A stretch of DNA of 64,000 bases from CAZOWM01 sp964583615 (GCA_964583615.1 CAZOWM010000005.1:1-64000); one strand, 5' to 3'. Shown: positions 36,356 to 45,316, counted from the first letter of the stretch. The notes: generated by a model from the sequence alone, not told the origin. Numbers and translations are program-made.

Positions 36356-37754
36356 TCACAGGCTCGATACACCCACAGCATCCATCAGATCGAAGAGTGC
36401 TGTGTTGTAACCGTACAGAGCCTCCAGATATCCGAGCTGAGCAGTGTTCAGGTTGAGCTGAACATCCTGGAGATCGAGGCTCGTGATGAGGCCGCTGTTG
36501 TAGCGATCGAGTGCCGCGTTGTAGAGCCGCAGGGCGAGTTCAACGGCTTTTTCCCCCGAGGCAATCTGTGAAGCTCTTTTCTCAAGGGCGAGCAGGCTGT
36601 TTTCGACCTGAAGCTTTACGGTGCTTTCAAGAGCATCGAGCTGGACATTGAGTTTTTCAAGGTCGATCTCGCCCTGTCTCACTGTGGCGCTTTCACTGCT
36701 CCAGGAAAAGAGGCTCGAAATCGGCATCTGCATCCGCACACCGGCACTCAGATCGCCGTNNNNNNNNNNNNNNNNNNNNNNNNNNNNNNNNNNNNNNNNN
36801 NNNNNNNNNNNNNNNNNNNNNNNNNNNNNNNNNNNNNNNNNNNNNNNNNNNNNNNNNNNTCGGATCAACACCGCTCGTAAGTGAGTAGTTCGCGAATCCC
36901 GAAACCGTTGGCCTCCTCGTAGCCTTGGTGAGCTCGTTTTGCACCTCCTGCAAGGATATGCTCTGTCGCGAGGCAACAATACCGAAATTTTTCTGGAGTG
37001 CACGTAGAATGAGATCCTCTCTCTCAAAGTCGTGATAACTCTCTTCGAGGGTTCCGATGAGCTCAATGTCGAAGTTCTCTTTTGCCACTTCCAGTCCAAG
37101 TATGTCCATTATTGCAAGGCGTGCATACTCCAGCTGGTTTTCCGCTTCTATCAGTTCGGGTTTGAAGCTCTCGAGGTCGGACTCTGCACTCAGCACCTCG
37201 TAGTCCGGGACGAGCCCGGCCAGATACCGTTCTTCTGCCACGCGAAGAGCGTCCTCCTTGAAGGAAAGGGTCATCGTTTGCACATCGAGTGATTCCTTTG
37301 CGAGGAGGTACGCGTAAAAGGCACGCTTTACGTCTACAACGAGAGACCGTTTTTCCTCCTCGTAATCCAGCCGGGTAAGCTCTACACTGTTTTGAGCGAG
37401 CTTCACACTGCCTTTCACCTGCCCGAAGCTCGTGATGTTCTGGCTCAGCTCTGCAGACACTGACACCGGGTCGGATGAGGATAAATAGGACCCCCCCTGT
37501 GTTTGCTTTTCAAAGCGGTGAGTGTAGCTTGAGCCGAGAGACACGTTCGGGTAATTCGATGCTTTGGCTGAGCTCACACCTTCCTCGGCGGACTGAACTG
37601 CAAGTCGTGCGGATTTTACAGCCGAGCTGTTTCGAATGCCGATGTCGATTGCCTGTTCGAGCGTGAGCGTGAGTGTTTCAGCACGTGCCGTCATCGGCAT
37701 TGCAGTGATGAACAGAATAAAAAAAACAATCGATACAATAACTGCAGCCTTCAT
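36356..37754 (-). CDS. TolC-family outer-membrane efflux protein (interrupted by assembly gap)
   Basis: The upstream part starts at ATG 37754 after GGAGAAAAAACT, has a signal peptide (about 1-26, ending ARAE), and continues with the TolC repeat ALTLEQAI..ALxxN-type (TLEQAIDIGIRNS). A run of 100 Ns (36760-36859, the generic size for a gap of unknown length) breaks the gene, and the reading frame downstream ends at 36356 with VQLNLNTAQLGYLEALYGYN, the second TolC repeat. The two parts are in different frames only because the gap length is artificial. Outer-membrane channel of the RND system. Confidence 0.9.
36760..36859. other. 100-base N gap (scaffold join) in the TolC gene
   Basis: Exactly 100 Ns, the conventional placeholder for an unsized gap. 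Coordinates beyond it are not physical distances, and the order of the two sides rests on scaffolding. Confidence 0.98.
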
Positions 37755-37790
37755 AGTTTTTTCTCCACTGAGGCAAATAAAACTCGCCAT

Positions 37791-37818
37791 AATATAGCAT
37801 TGTATGCGAGAAATACAA
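37791..37818 (-). promoter_or_regulatory. Predicted promoter of the efflux operon
   Basis: On the minus strand TTGTAT (37813-37818), 16 bp, TATATT (37791-37796), 36 bp upstream of the TolC start. Confidence 0.5.
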
Positions 37819-37897
37819 TTAATGGCACATAAACAGTGAATAAACTCTTGTTTAATGCTCTGGAAAAACATATTGACATCATTGACAGGGGGTTATC

Positions 37898-38149
37898 ATG
37901 GGAAATCATTACCGGCAACGCGGTGTTTGCAACTTTGACATCAACACCGAATCAAGCCAAACCACCTGGAGCGGAAAGCTCGACTGACAGAGTATTCCAC
38001 CGGATTTTTTTACTGAAATTTATGTCTGGTTTGCGAATGACCTTTGTAAAAAAGAGGAACCACGGCTGGAAGAAGTGGGGAAAAACCACTTCGTTGCATG
38101 CCACAGAAAAGAGAAGGTAATCGAACATTACGGAACTCAGATAGCCTGA
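37898..38149 (+). pseudogene. Small ORF with one in-frame TGA stop
   Basis: An 84-codon frame from ATG 37898 to TGA 38147, split by TGA at 37985. Both halves look like one soluble protein: 29 residues ending SGKLD, then 53 residues with balanced charge and hydrophobics (PPDFFTEIYVWFAN, KVIEHYG). AGGGGG lies 5-6 nt before the ATG. I do not recognise the family. It sits between the efflux operon and the convergent transporter operon, ending 7 nt before the latter. Either a decayed gene, a sequencing error, or a recoded stop; the absence of any selenocysteine context makes Sec unlikely. Confidence 0.4.
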
Positions 38150-38156
38150 TGTGCGC

Positions 38157-39011
38157 CTACCCCTTGACCGCGCCAAAGGTGAGCCCGCGTACGATGTAGC
38201 GCTGCACGGTGAGCACAAGGATCGCAGGCGGCAGAATAGCGGCTAGAAGACGTGTCGCTACAAACCAGAACTGAACCCCCTGGGTGTGCTCGACTCCTGC
38301 GATGATTACGGTCACAGGCTGGGCCTTCTTATAGGTCAGTATCAGCGCAAAGAGGAACTCGTTCCATGAGAAGGCGAAACAGAGCACAGCGGAAACTGCG
38401 AGCGCAGGAGCTGCGAGGGGAAGTGCGATGCGCAGAAAGGAGGTAAAGCGTGAAGCGCCGTCCACCCAGGCTGATTCTTCGAGCTCGAGCGGGAGTTCTT
38501 TGAACACGTCGCGCATGATAAGCACAGCAAAGGGCATGGTGAAGGTGGCATTAGTCATGATCAGCGCCCATCGAGTGTCGAGCAGGTGAAAGGTTTTCAT
38601 GAACAGAAAAAATGGAATCGCGGTTGCCATGGGGGGTAAAAACCGCTGTGAGAGAAACCACAGCGTCATGTCCTTGTTCTTCCAGCGGTGGAAGCGAAAT
38701 CGTGCCAGCCCGTATCCTGCCATCGTACCCAGGGACACCGCGACAAGCGATGCCCCTCCGGCAATGATGAGACTGTTCATCAGTGCGAGCGTTATCTCCC
38801 GTCCGCGGCTTATATACTCGTTATGCCAGTTGAACAGCGTGGGTTTGAACTGGACCCACGGAATAAACGATGGTTTCGTCAGAATTACACCAGGCGGTTT
38901 GAAGGACGTGATGATGGCCCAGTAAAAGGGGAACAGGGCCCAGCAGATGGCACCGACGATAATTATCCAGATTACCACTGTGCCAATGCTCCATTTTTTC
39001 TTCGCTATCAC
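38157..39011 (-). CDS. CUT1 ABC transporter permease (MalG-like)
   Basis: 284 residues, six helices, EAA loop ELPLELEESAWVDGASRFTS, C-terminal VQRYIVRGLTFGAVKG. Starts at GTG 39011, about 10 nt after AGAGGAG, 14 nt downstream of the partner permease stop. Third gene of the operon SBP-permease-permease (minus). No ATPase or enzyme gene accompanies it. Confidence 0.92.
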   Translation of the reverse strand: MIAKKKWSIGTVVIWIIIVGAICWALFPFYWAIITSFKPPGVILTKPSFIPWVQFKPTLFNWHNEYISRGREITLALMNSLIIAGGASLVAVSLGTMAGYGLARFRFHRWKNKDMTLWFLSQRFLPPMATAIPFFLFMKTFHLLDTRWALIMTNATFTMPFAVLIMRDVFKELPLELEESAWVDGASRFTSFLRIALPLAAPALAVSAVLCFAFSWNEFLFALILTYKKAQPVTVIIAGVEHTQGVQFWFVATRLLAAILPPAILVLTVQRYIVRGLTFGAVKG

Positions 39012-39025
39012 AGAAGCGATCTCCT

Positions 39026-39901
39026 CTACTCGTAGATTTGCCTCAACCGCTTGAAAAAGAAAATACTGATGATCAGCATAATCGCGAGCAGGATGTATGC
39101 CAGTGCGGAGGCATACCCCGTGTTGAAGTTGCGCAGCCCTGTCAGGTAGATGTAGTACGAGTAGGTCTGTGTCGCCATACCAGGACCGCCGGAGGTCATG
39201 CTGAACGGTATCTCGAGCAGTTTGAAGGTTTCAACCATACGAAGGATGGTGACGGTGAAAAGCACAGGGCCGATGAGCGGGAGAGTGAGATGTCTGAAAA
39301 CGTCCCACCCCGATGACGTATCCAGAGCTGCAGATTCGTAAATCTCATCGGGCAGAGACTGTAGCCCTGCCAGAATGACGAGAAAGCAAAACGGGGTCCA
39401 CTGCCACACATCCACAATTGAGATGGCAAACCTGGCAAGCCACGGGTCTGAAAACCAGGCAGGCAGGTTGACAAAACCCAGAGCCTTGATCACCGTATTG
39501 ACCGCCCCGATTTCTTCGTGAAAAATCGTGAGCCCCAAATACCCCAGCGCAATGGGTGCGGTGAAGAGGGGCATGGTGAAAAACGCTCTGATCGCCCGCT
39601 GCCCCTTTAAAGGCTTGCGAAGAGGCCTGCTCACCAGGAGGGCGAGCACCAGGCCGATCAGAACTGTGAGGGCAACATTGACAATGACGAAGAAAATGGT
39701 GACCCACAGCACGCTCCAGAACCGGTAGTCTGCGAAGGCCCTGCCGAAGTTTCCCAGCCAGATGAATTCCTGTGGCCTTCCCAGGCGTGCATGAAAAAAA
39801 CTCAGCCTCAGTGAGAAGAGCAGAGGAAATATGGTGAAGGCGAGCACCCAGAGAATTCCCGGGCCGACGAATAGAAATTTTATTCGCTCTTTTTTATTCA
39901 T
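39026..39901 (-). CDS. CUT1 ABC transporter permease (MalF-like)
   Basis: 291 residues, six membrane helices, EAA-type loop EIYESAALDTSSGWDVFRHLT and the FSMTSGGPGMATQT segment conserved in this family. ATG at 39901. Between it and the binding-protein gene is a strong stem-loop (39939-39986) that partly overlaps the likely leader. Base composition is near the genome mean, in contrast with its GC-rich binding-protein partner. Confidence 0.92.
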   Translation of the reverse strand: MNKKERIKFLFVGPGILWVLAFTIFPLLFSLRLSFFHARLGRPQEFIWLGNFGRAFADYRFWSVLWVTIFFVIVNVALTVLIGLVLALLVSRPLRKPLKGQRAIRAFFTMPLFTAPIALGYLGLTIFHEEIGAVNTVIKALGFVNLPAWFSDPWLARFAISIVDVWQWTPFCFLVILAGLQSLPDEIYESAALDTSSGWDVFRHLTLPLIGPVLFTVTILRMVETFKLLEIPFSMTSGGPGMATQTYSYYIYLTGLRNFNTGYASALAYILLAIMLIISIFFFKRLRQIYE

Positions 39902-39938
39902 CGTTTTTCCCCGCGCTTCTCTATTTCCTCATGTAAAA

Positions 39939-39986
39939 GAGGGAAGGGTGGGCTCGCACTTTTGTTCGTCCGCCCGCCCCTTCCTC
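39939..39986 (-). promoter_or_regulatory. Long imperfect stem-loop between binding-protein and permease genes
   Basis: Arms 39939-39953 and 39972-39986 pair over 14-15 bp with one or two mismatches, very GC-rich, loop 18 bases. It begins 10 nt after the SBP stop. Same position as the stem-loops of the other transporter operons. Confidence 0.65.
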
Positions 39987-39996
39987 CTTATTTTTA

Positions 39997-41682
39997 TTAC
40001 TTGTAGCCGATAGACTCCTGATAGAGTTTCAGCAGGGTGTCCCGTCCATAGTCGTCGATGATCCGGCCCCAGTCTTTAGCGGTCCTGTCCAGGGCCTCCT
40101 GCGGACCGAGCTGTCCGGTGACTGCCTCGGACAGGTGCACGTCCCAGATCTCCTGTAGCTCCGGGGTGCCCGGGATGCGGAGGTAGTTCTGGAAAATCGG
40201 ATAGTTATAGAAGTTGTCCTGGTACGAACCGATGAAGTTTCTGGCATCTTCGGCGTCGTAACCTCCTGCCACATACTCTTCTTCTTTGGCATTGCCGTAG
40301 GGCGGAAACCAGTCGTAGGTGGTACCCGGATCAACACCGGTCCAGCCCATGTATACGTTCCAGTGGTTGATCGGAGGCGTTGACTGCCAGGCCATGAAGT
40401 AGTAGGCAAGGTCGGGGTTGTCGGCGTACTTGGAAATAACCGGGTGCCACGAGCAACCCGCCTGGTTGCTTACCATGTTGGGCTCGTCCAGGTTGAGGAA
40501 ACGTTTTTTCTGCATGTCGTAAGGGGTCTTGGTTCCGGGAATACCCCGTGCACCGAGCTTGCCCTGGATCACCGACTGGTCTGGAAGCTGCGATAGTGAC
40601 CCCACATCGCCCCAGGAGAAGCACATCACCGCGTTGCCGGACAGGAAATCCGCCCAGGCTTCGCCCAGGCTCCAGCCCCACATTGCTGTAGACCCGGCCT
40701 TGGACAGCTTGAGCAATATCTCCAGGGCCCTGACGTGTCCCGGAGAGTTGATCAGCGGTTCCATTGTCTCCGGGTCGAACCAGTACACGTTGTGATACCT
40801 CGTCACCTTTGTGGGTGGATCCCCGGGATAGGGGATCACCACATAGGGTGCGGACATGGCCATGAAGTGGAAATACCCCTGGCCGCCCACCTTGAGGTGC
40901 AGGGAAATGCCGTTGTCGGAGTCTCCGTCCCCGTTCCAGTCCTTGCCGTGGAAGAACTCGCAGACCTCCACCACGTCCTCCCATGTCTCCAGGTCCACGG
41001 GCATGTCATGACCCATCTCCTGCTTGAACTTGGCCTGCCACTCGGCGCTCTCGATGATGTCCTTTCGGTAGTACAACACCTGGGCGTCGTGGTCGTTGTT
41101 GCCGCCGTACCAGTGATCCCCCCACTTGTACAGCGCCGCCACTGCGGGAGAGATGGAGTCCCGGTCCCACTCGGGCATTCGAGGATCATCGAAGTAATCG
41201 TCAATGGGAAGGATCCAGTCGTTGAGAATATAGTCACCGTAGAAGTTGGAGCAGTTGATGAGCATGTCGTACCTGCCCGCGCCCGTCATCAGATCAGTAA
41301 AAATTTTTTCGCGCAGCTCGGCGAAGGGGATCTCCACGATGTCTAGGGTGGCCCCTGTTAGCTCCTCGAACTTGTTTCGCCAGAAGTACAGCGGTCCCGA
41401 TATGGCGCCGCGCTGCCCTGCTGAGTAAACAGCGATTGTGAGTTTTTTTCCCTTCCAGGCTGGGTCGGGGTTTCCATTGTCTGCAGCCTCAAATGCGGCA
41501 TGTGCGAGCTTTGCCTCCTGCTCGTTTGCAGCGGGAAAGCCCATTATCAGGCCAGCCTCTTCCTTCGGAGGGGCCTTTTCCTCAACAGCTCCCTCTTTGG
41601 CCTTTTCACCTTTGGATGCGTATACCGCCACGCCTGTGAGAATGAACACAAAAACCAGCATAAAAATTGTGAGTTTTTTCAT
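39997..41682 (-). CDS. ABC transporter substrate-binding protein, family 1, large
   Basis: 561 residues, about 100 more than usual for the family. Signal peptide 1-24 (KKLTIF, hydrophobic core, VYAS). Mature protein has the usual ALDIVEIPF, LREKIFTDLMTGAGRYDMLI and hinge segments. Much of the gene has strong G/C third positions (for example 40900-41150), unlike the flanking permeases, while its first 100 codons and signal are ordinary; this suggests acquisition by recombination inside the gene. AAAAAAGGAGGTGTTTTAC precedes the ATG at 41682. Ligand unknown. Confidence 0.9.
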   Translation of the reverse strand: MKKLTIFMLVFVFILTGVAVYASKGEKAKEGAVEEKAPPKEEAGLIMGFPAANEQEAKLAHAAFEAADNGNPDPAWKGKKLTIAVYSAGQRGAISGPLYFWRNKFEELTGATLDIVEIPFAELREKIFTDLMTGAGRYDMLINCSNFYGDYILNDWILPIDDYFDDPRMPEWDRDSISPAVAALYKWGDHWYGGNNDHDAQVLYYRKDIIESAEWQAKFKQEMGHDMPVDLETWEDVVEVCEFFHGKDWNGDGDSDNGISLHLKVGGQGYFHFMAMSAPYVVIPYPGDPPTKVTRYHNVYWFDPETMEPLINSPGHVRALEILLKLSKAGSTAMWGWSLGEAWADFLSGNAVMCFSWGDVGSLSQLPDQSVIQGKLGARGIPGTKTPYDMQKKRFLNLDEPNMVSNQAGCSWHPVISKYADNPDLAYYFMAWQSTPPINHWNVYMGWTGVDPGTTYDWFPPYGNAKEEEYVAGGYDAEDARNFIGSYQDNFYNYPIFQNYLRIPGTPELQEIWDVHLSEAVTGQLGPQEALDRTAKDWGRIIDDYGRDTLLKLYQESIGYK

Positions 41683-41910
41683 GTAAAACACCTCCTTTTT
41701 TAATTATGGTAAAAAAATGTGCTCTCTTACTAAATTCTCTTTGATAAGGACGTTTTCACCTCCTCTCTTCATGAGTTCATCGTATGTGAGCGGGCGTATT
41801 CATGAAAAAGTAAGAATCAGGTGCCGTGTATGAATTGTAAAGTGTGATAGAGAAGATTCTTCTTGGACGAGCGCGAACGCGGCACGCACTGTACGAAACA
41901 AAACCTGTAA

Positions 41911-41925
41911 ACATTTTTCGAATGT
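41911..41925 (-). promoter_or_regulatory. Operator-like palindrome downstream of the transporter promoter
   Basis: ACATT (41911-41915) and AATGT (41921-41925) around five bases, within the first 30 bp of the predicted transcript. A LacI-type repressor site is possible; not tested. Confidence 0.3.
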
Positions 41926-41942
41926 GCATCCAAAACACCATT

Positions 41943-41970
41943 ATTATAAACTCTGTATTGCTTTTGTCAA
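41943..41970 (-). promoter_or_regulatory. Consensus promoter of the 38.1-41.7 kb transporter operon
   Basis: On the minus strand TTGACA (41965-41970), 16 bp, TATAAT (41943-41948): a full match to both sigma-70 boxes. It gives a leader of about 250 nt before the binding-protein gene. Confidence 0.8.
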
Positions 41971-42034
41971 GAAAAAATAATTTTCCAAATAATTTTCCAA
42001 CTTTTTTTTCACCTATTCTTTCCGGCCTGCGAGG

Positions 42035-42376
42035 TCACCTGTTCTGCGGTGCTGGGCGGCGCTCCGGGATCATGCTGATTTTCCCGGACATGTCGAAATC
42101 GTGACTGAAAAAAAGCGCGCAGTAGCAGTGGCCGTACTCCTCCACGTCAGCTTCCCGTGCGTACACGCACGGGCAGATTATGTCACGATCGAGCAGCCTG
42201 TCTTCCTGACTGTCGCGGCACGGGCAGTTGTAGTAGCCGAGACGGTTGAAATTTTTCACGAGCCCGAGTGCGAGGCTTTGCAGCATGTTTTCTCTGGAGT
42301 TCAGCTTCCAGTTGTTTCGCTTCGCAATTTTTTGAACATACTCTCTCACTTCTTTTTCGGTTTTTGCCTTACTCAT
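42035..42376 (-). CDS. Ferredoxin-thioredoxin reductase catalytic-chain-like protein
   Basis: 113 residues. The cysteine pattern CPCR near 50, CPC near 70 and HCYCALF near 85 is that of the catalytic beta chain of ferredoxin:thioredoxin reductase, which uses a special 4Fe-4S cluster and an active disulfide to pass electrons from ferredoxin to thioredoxin-like proteins. ATG at 42376; the open frame upstream is shadow of the preceding gene. It overlaps the glutaredoxin-like gene by 8 nt. No alpha chain is present, as in anaerobe FTR-like systems. Redox signalling to disulfide partners is the likely role. Confidence 0.88.
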   Translation of the reverse strand: MSKAKTEKEVREYVQKIAKRNNWKLNSRENMLQSLALGLVKNFNRLGYYNCPCRDSQEDRLLDRDIICPCVYAREADVEEYGHCYCALFFSHDFDMSGKISMIPERRPAPQNR

Positions 42377-42698
42377 TGAGCATCTCCTCCCAGACCGAAG
42401 GTTCGTATCCTGAGTGCCATTTTTTCCGGTCAACGATAATAAATGGAAACCTGGGCTGCTCGCCCGTGATCTGTGCGAGCTCCTCTTTGATCCTGTTTTT
42501 TTCTTTGAGTGGAATCCTGTCGACATCAAGATAGGCATAGCGGTATCCGTTTTCACTGAGCCATGTTTTTCCGAGACTGCACCACATACAGGTAGAGAGG
42601 GCAAATAAAAATATCTCTGCTATTTGTTTTCCGGACCCCTCAACGCGGGTGATGAGATCCTGAAAGCGGTTCATTGCATCTATCTGCACGTTCTCCAT
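42369..42698 (-). CDS. Glutaredoxin/thioredoxin-like protein (CMWC)
   Basis: 109 residues. Thioredoxin-fold protein with a CMWC active site near residue 38 (STCMWC), a buried Pro in the FPFIIV strand near 85 and a preceding helix. The N-terminal 25 residues form an extra helix. It overlaps the FTR-like gene, so the two probably form an electron-transfer pair: FTR-like cluster reduces this redoxin. The natural targets are unknown. Confidence 0.82.
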   Translation of the reverse strand: MENVQIDAMNRFQDLITRVEGSGKQIAEIFLFALSTCMWCSLGKTWLSENGYRYAYLDVDRIPLKEKNRIKEELAQITGEQPRFPFIIVDRKKWHSGYEPSVWEEMLNE

Positions 42699-42844
42699 AC
42701 TGCGTATTTCCTCCGTGTGTCCTCTTCTTATGAAAAATATAGCTTCATGCAGGAAAACAGGATAGTGGGAAATCGCGGTACAGGTACGTGGCGCTCAGAA
42801 ACAAGTGTGACCTGCTGTCCGCTTTTTTCAGTTAATTTTTCTTT

Positions 42845-42871
42845 CCATATTGGTACAAAATATGGGATAAT
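42845..42871 (+). promoter_or_regulatory. Promoter region with 7-bp palindrome before the UroD-like gene
   Basis: CCATATT (42845-42851) and AATATGG (42859-42865) are inverted arms around 7 bases, placed between a weak -35 and a -10 box GATAAT (42866-42871). This is the expected position for a repressor operator. Confidence 0.45.
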
Positions 42872-42894
42872 ACAGATATTCGGAGGTGAGGAGA

Positions 42895-44145
42895 ATGACG
42901 AAAAAACAGCGGGTGAAAACAACCTTGTCTCATGCCGAACCGGACAGGGTTCCCATCTTCGAGCTCACCGTGGCGAATCCTGTTCTGGAGAGTGTTTTGG
43001 GGAGAAGGATCTCGGGGTTCGGAACAGGGGAGTCGAAAGCTGCGGGAATCAGAGCCAGCATGGAGGGAAGAGACGCGCGAAGGGCAATTATAAGGGAAAA
43101 CGTCGAGGGGATGCTTGAGATGTATGAGTGTGTGGGCTTTGACATGTTCTGGTACAGACCGACAGACTACGTGGTTTGCGTTTACATGGGGCTTCCCGAT
43201 AACATTACTGCGAACAATATTTTCGACGTGAACATCAGTGAAATTGATAAAGACACATACCGGATCGAAAGCCCGGAGAACGGCTTTTGGTCCATCGAAA
43301 AGTACGAAGAACAGAGCGACATCTGTGTGACGGTAAACGACTCCATCAAGGAAGGGGGAATGGAGGAGCTCAGAAGATACGTGGCCTACCTGGAGCAGGC
43401 TCCGACCTCTCCTCTGCATCCGAGCCTTGAGGACGGTCTAGAGTCCATCAGAATCGCGGTGGAGAGGGAAAAACACCAGGATGACGGGATGTTCGTGCTC
43501 GGAGCCGCTGATATCGCCTGTCCGACATTTTTACCATTTTTGCCTCTTTTTCTCCAAGCCATGATAGATGAACCCGAACTGGTCGAGCGGTACATGAAGG
43601 CGACAACCGACGGAGCGCTGTCTCTACTGAAGGCGCAGATCGCACTGGGTGTCGACGGGATTTTAGGTGCAGAGGACTGGTGTTACGGAGGAGGGCCTCT
43701 TTTTTCACCCGGGATGTTTAGAAGGTTTATGGCACCCCAGCTCAGGCGTATCGTCAATGAATGCCACGGTCATAGCATCCCGTACTTCAAACACCTCGAT
43801 GGCAATACGAGAGTGCTCATTGATATTCTGGTGGACGAGGTCGGCATCGACGGCCTTCACAGCATAGAGCCGGCAGCGGGGATGGATATTGGGTGGGTGA
43901 AGGAAAAATACGGAAACAGGATCACGCTTCTTGGGAACATCGACTGCGGACAGCTGCTTTCATTCGGGACCGAAGAGGAGGTGAGAGAAGAAGTAAAAAA
44001 CATCATCCGAACTGCATCACCGGGCGGAGGGCATATTTTTGCCTCGAGCAACAGCATCCACAGCGGGGTGTCACCGGAAATCTTCTGGACAATGATAGAA
44101 GCGGTGAAGGAGTATGGCAGGTACCCGATTTCCCTTTCAGAATGA
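42895..44145 (+). CDS. UroD family protein, MtaA/CmuA-like
   Basis: 416 residues. KQRVKTTLSHAEPDRVPIFE at the start and ITLLGNIDCG plus a C-terminal GGHIFASSNSIHSG match the family. The position that is HxC in MtaA reads KHLDGN here, so the zinc site may be altered. GGAGGTGAGGA precedes the ATG at 42895. Next gene 19 nt downstream is a second UroD-like protein, and a CUT1 transporter follows, so both probably act on the imported compound (inference). Confidence 0.85.
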   Translation: MTKKQRVKTTLSHAEPDRVPIFELTVANPVLESVLGRRISGFGTGESKAAGIRASMEGRDARRAIIRENVEGMLEMYECVGFDMFWYRPTDYVVCVYMGLPDNITANNIFDVNISEIDKDTYRIESPENGFWSIEKYEEQSDICVTVNDSIKEGGMEELRRYVAYLEQAPTSPLHPSLEDGLESIRIAVEREKHQDDGMFVLGAADIACPTFLPFLPLFLQAMIDEPELVERYMKATTDGALSLLKAQIALGVDGILGAEDWCYGGGPLFSPGMFRRFMAPQLRRIVNECHGHSIPYFKHLDGNTRVLIDILVDEVGIDGLHSIEPAAGMDIGWVKEKYGNRITLLGNIDCGQLLSFGTEEEVREEVKNIIRTASPGGGHIFASSNSIHSGVSPEIFWTMIEAVKEYGRYPISLSE

Positions 44146-44164
44146 GTTTTGTCGCGAGGGATCT

Positions 44165-45280
44165 ATGGAGAAAAAAAAGGACAATTCCGGTTTTCATGGT
44201 TCACCGGCAGATAATTTTTTTCGTGCCGTCGGGTTCGATCTTCCGTACTCTATTCCTGTTGCATGCTGTATCAGCTCTCCCTACATCTGCAGCCTGTACG
44301 GCGCAGGTATGAAGGATTACCTTTTCGACGCGGAGCTCAAGCTGAAGCTTCAGTGCGCTTTTCAGAAGGAGTTTCCCGAGATGATGATCGTGCCGGGTAT
44401 TTATCCGGACTTCGGCTGCGGAGTAGTCGAGCCCTCCGCTTTCGGATGCAGGCTCGTGCAACGCGAAAACAACCCGCTCAGCCCTGAGCCGCGCTGCCCG
44501 AAGGTTCTCCATGCCAAACCGGGAGAAATGACGAACCACGAGATCGCTGCCCTCACCGTACCGGATCCGAAAAAAGACGGGCTGATGCCTCAGGTGCTCT
44601 CTCAGTACCGCTATTTCTGGAAAAATCTCGAAAACCGCCTTATCGACGAGTACGGATATCTGGACGGGTTCGCATTTTCAATGGGGCCTGTGGAGACAGC
44701 GGCACTTGTGGTTGGGTATGAAAATTTCCTGATCGGTCTACACGATTTTCCGAAGGTCATCCACGGTCTGCTTGACATGGTGACCGATTTCATCATTGGA
44801 TGGGTGCGTCTTCAGGAACAGGTGAATGGAAAGCTGAAGCGGATATATTTCTTCGATCATACTCCTGCGCGCGTAGGACCGGATCACTTCGAGGAATTCG
44901 TGTTTCCCTACCTCTTCCGCGTGATGAGGGAATTCTCATATGCAGTGAAGATGTTTCACATCTGTGAGAAAAGGATCTCCCATGTTCTCGGGCGGCTGGG
45001 GGACCTCGGGATCGACGTGCTGTACTTTGCCGCGGATCTGACTGAGGTGAAGAACGCTCTTGGCGGAAAAGTCTGTTTGATGGGGAATCTTGACCCCATA
45101 GGGCTCGTACTGAAAGGGGGACCTGAACGCATATCCGCGGAATGCGGCCGGAGTATCGAGATCGCAAGTGACGCACGCGGCGGATATATCCTCGCTCCAA
45201 GCGGAGCCTTGATTCCGGGGACACCGAGAGAACATGTTCGGGCGATCATGATAAATGCTTCCCATCTATCTTCCCGATGA
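44165..45280 (+). CDS. UroD family protein, second of a pair
   Basis: 371 residues. The segments SHVLGRLGDLGIDVLYFAAD, VCLMGNLDPIG and GGYILAPSGALIPGTP are UroD/MtaA-like, with a FHICEK HxC motif (about residue 280) that could bind zinc. The N-terminal 30 residues are diverged. GAGGGATCT precedes the ATG at 44165. Together with the gene at 42895 it is a diverged duplicate or two-subunit system; only this one keeps the HxC. The next region has the promoter of the transporter operon. Confidence 0.82.
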   Translation: MEKKKDNSGFHGSPADNFFRAVGFDLPYSIPVACCISSPYICSLYGAGMKDYLFDAELKLKLQCAFQKEFPEMMIVPGIYPDFGCGVVEPSAFGCRLVQRENNPLSPEPRCPKVLHAKPGEMTNHEIAALTVPDPKKDGLMPQVLSQYRYFWKNLENRLIDEYGYLDGFAFSMGPVETAALVVGYENFLIGLHDFPKVIHGLLDMVTDFIIGWVRLQEQVNGKLKRIYFFDHTPARVGPDHFEEFVFPYLFRVMREFSYAVKMFHICEKRISHVLGRLGDLGIDVLYFAADLTEVKNALGGKVCLMGNLDPIGLVLKGGPERISAECGRSIEIASDARGGYILAPSGALIPGTPREHVRAIMINASHLSSR

Positions 45281-45288
45281 AATTGTTC

Positions 45289-45316
45289 TTGACAAAACGG
45301 GAGGGCCGGATAAAAT
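45289..45316 (+). promoter_or_regulatory. Predicted promoter of the 45.5-48.8 kb transporter operon
   Basis: TTGACA (45289-45294), 16 bp, TAAAAT (45311-45316), 8 nt after the UroD stop. Leader of about 155 nt to the SBP gene. Confidence 0.65.

Noticed and set aside
37985..37987. Selenocysteine reading of the in-frame TGA
   Set aside because: No Cys/Sec redox context and no evident SECIS hairpin; a nonsense mutation or error is simpler.
41704..41772. 22-codon ORF in the leader of the third transporter
   Set aside because: No Shine-Dalgarno and no repeated regulatory codons, so a leader peptide is unsupported.
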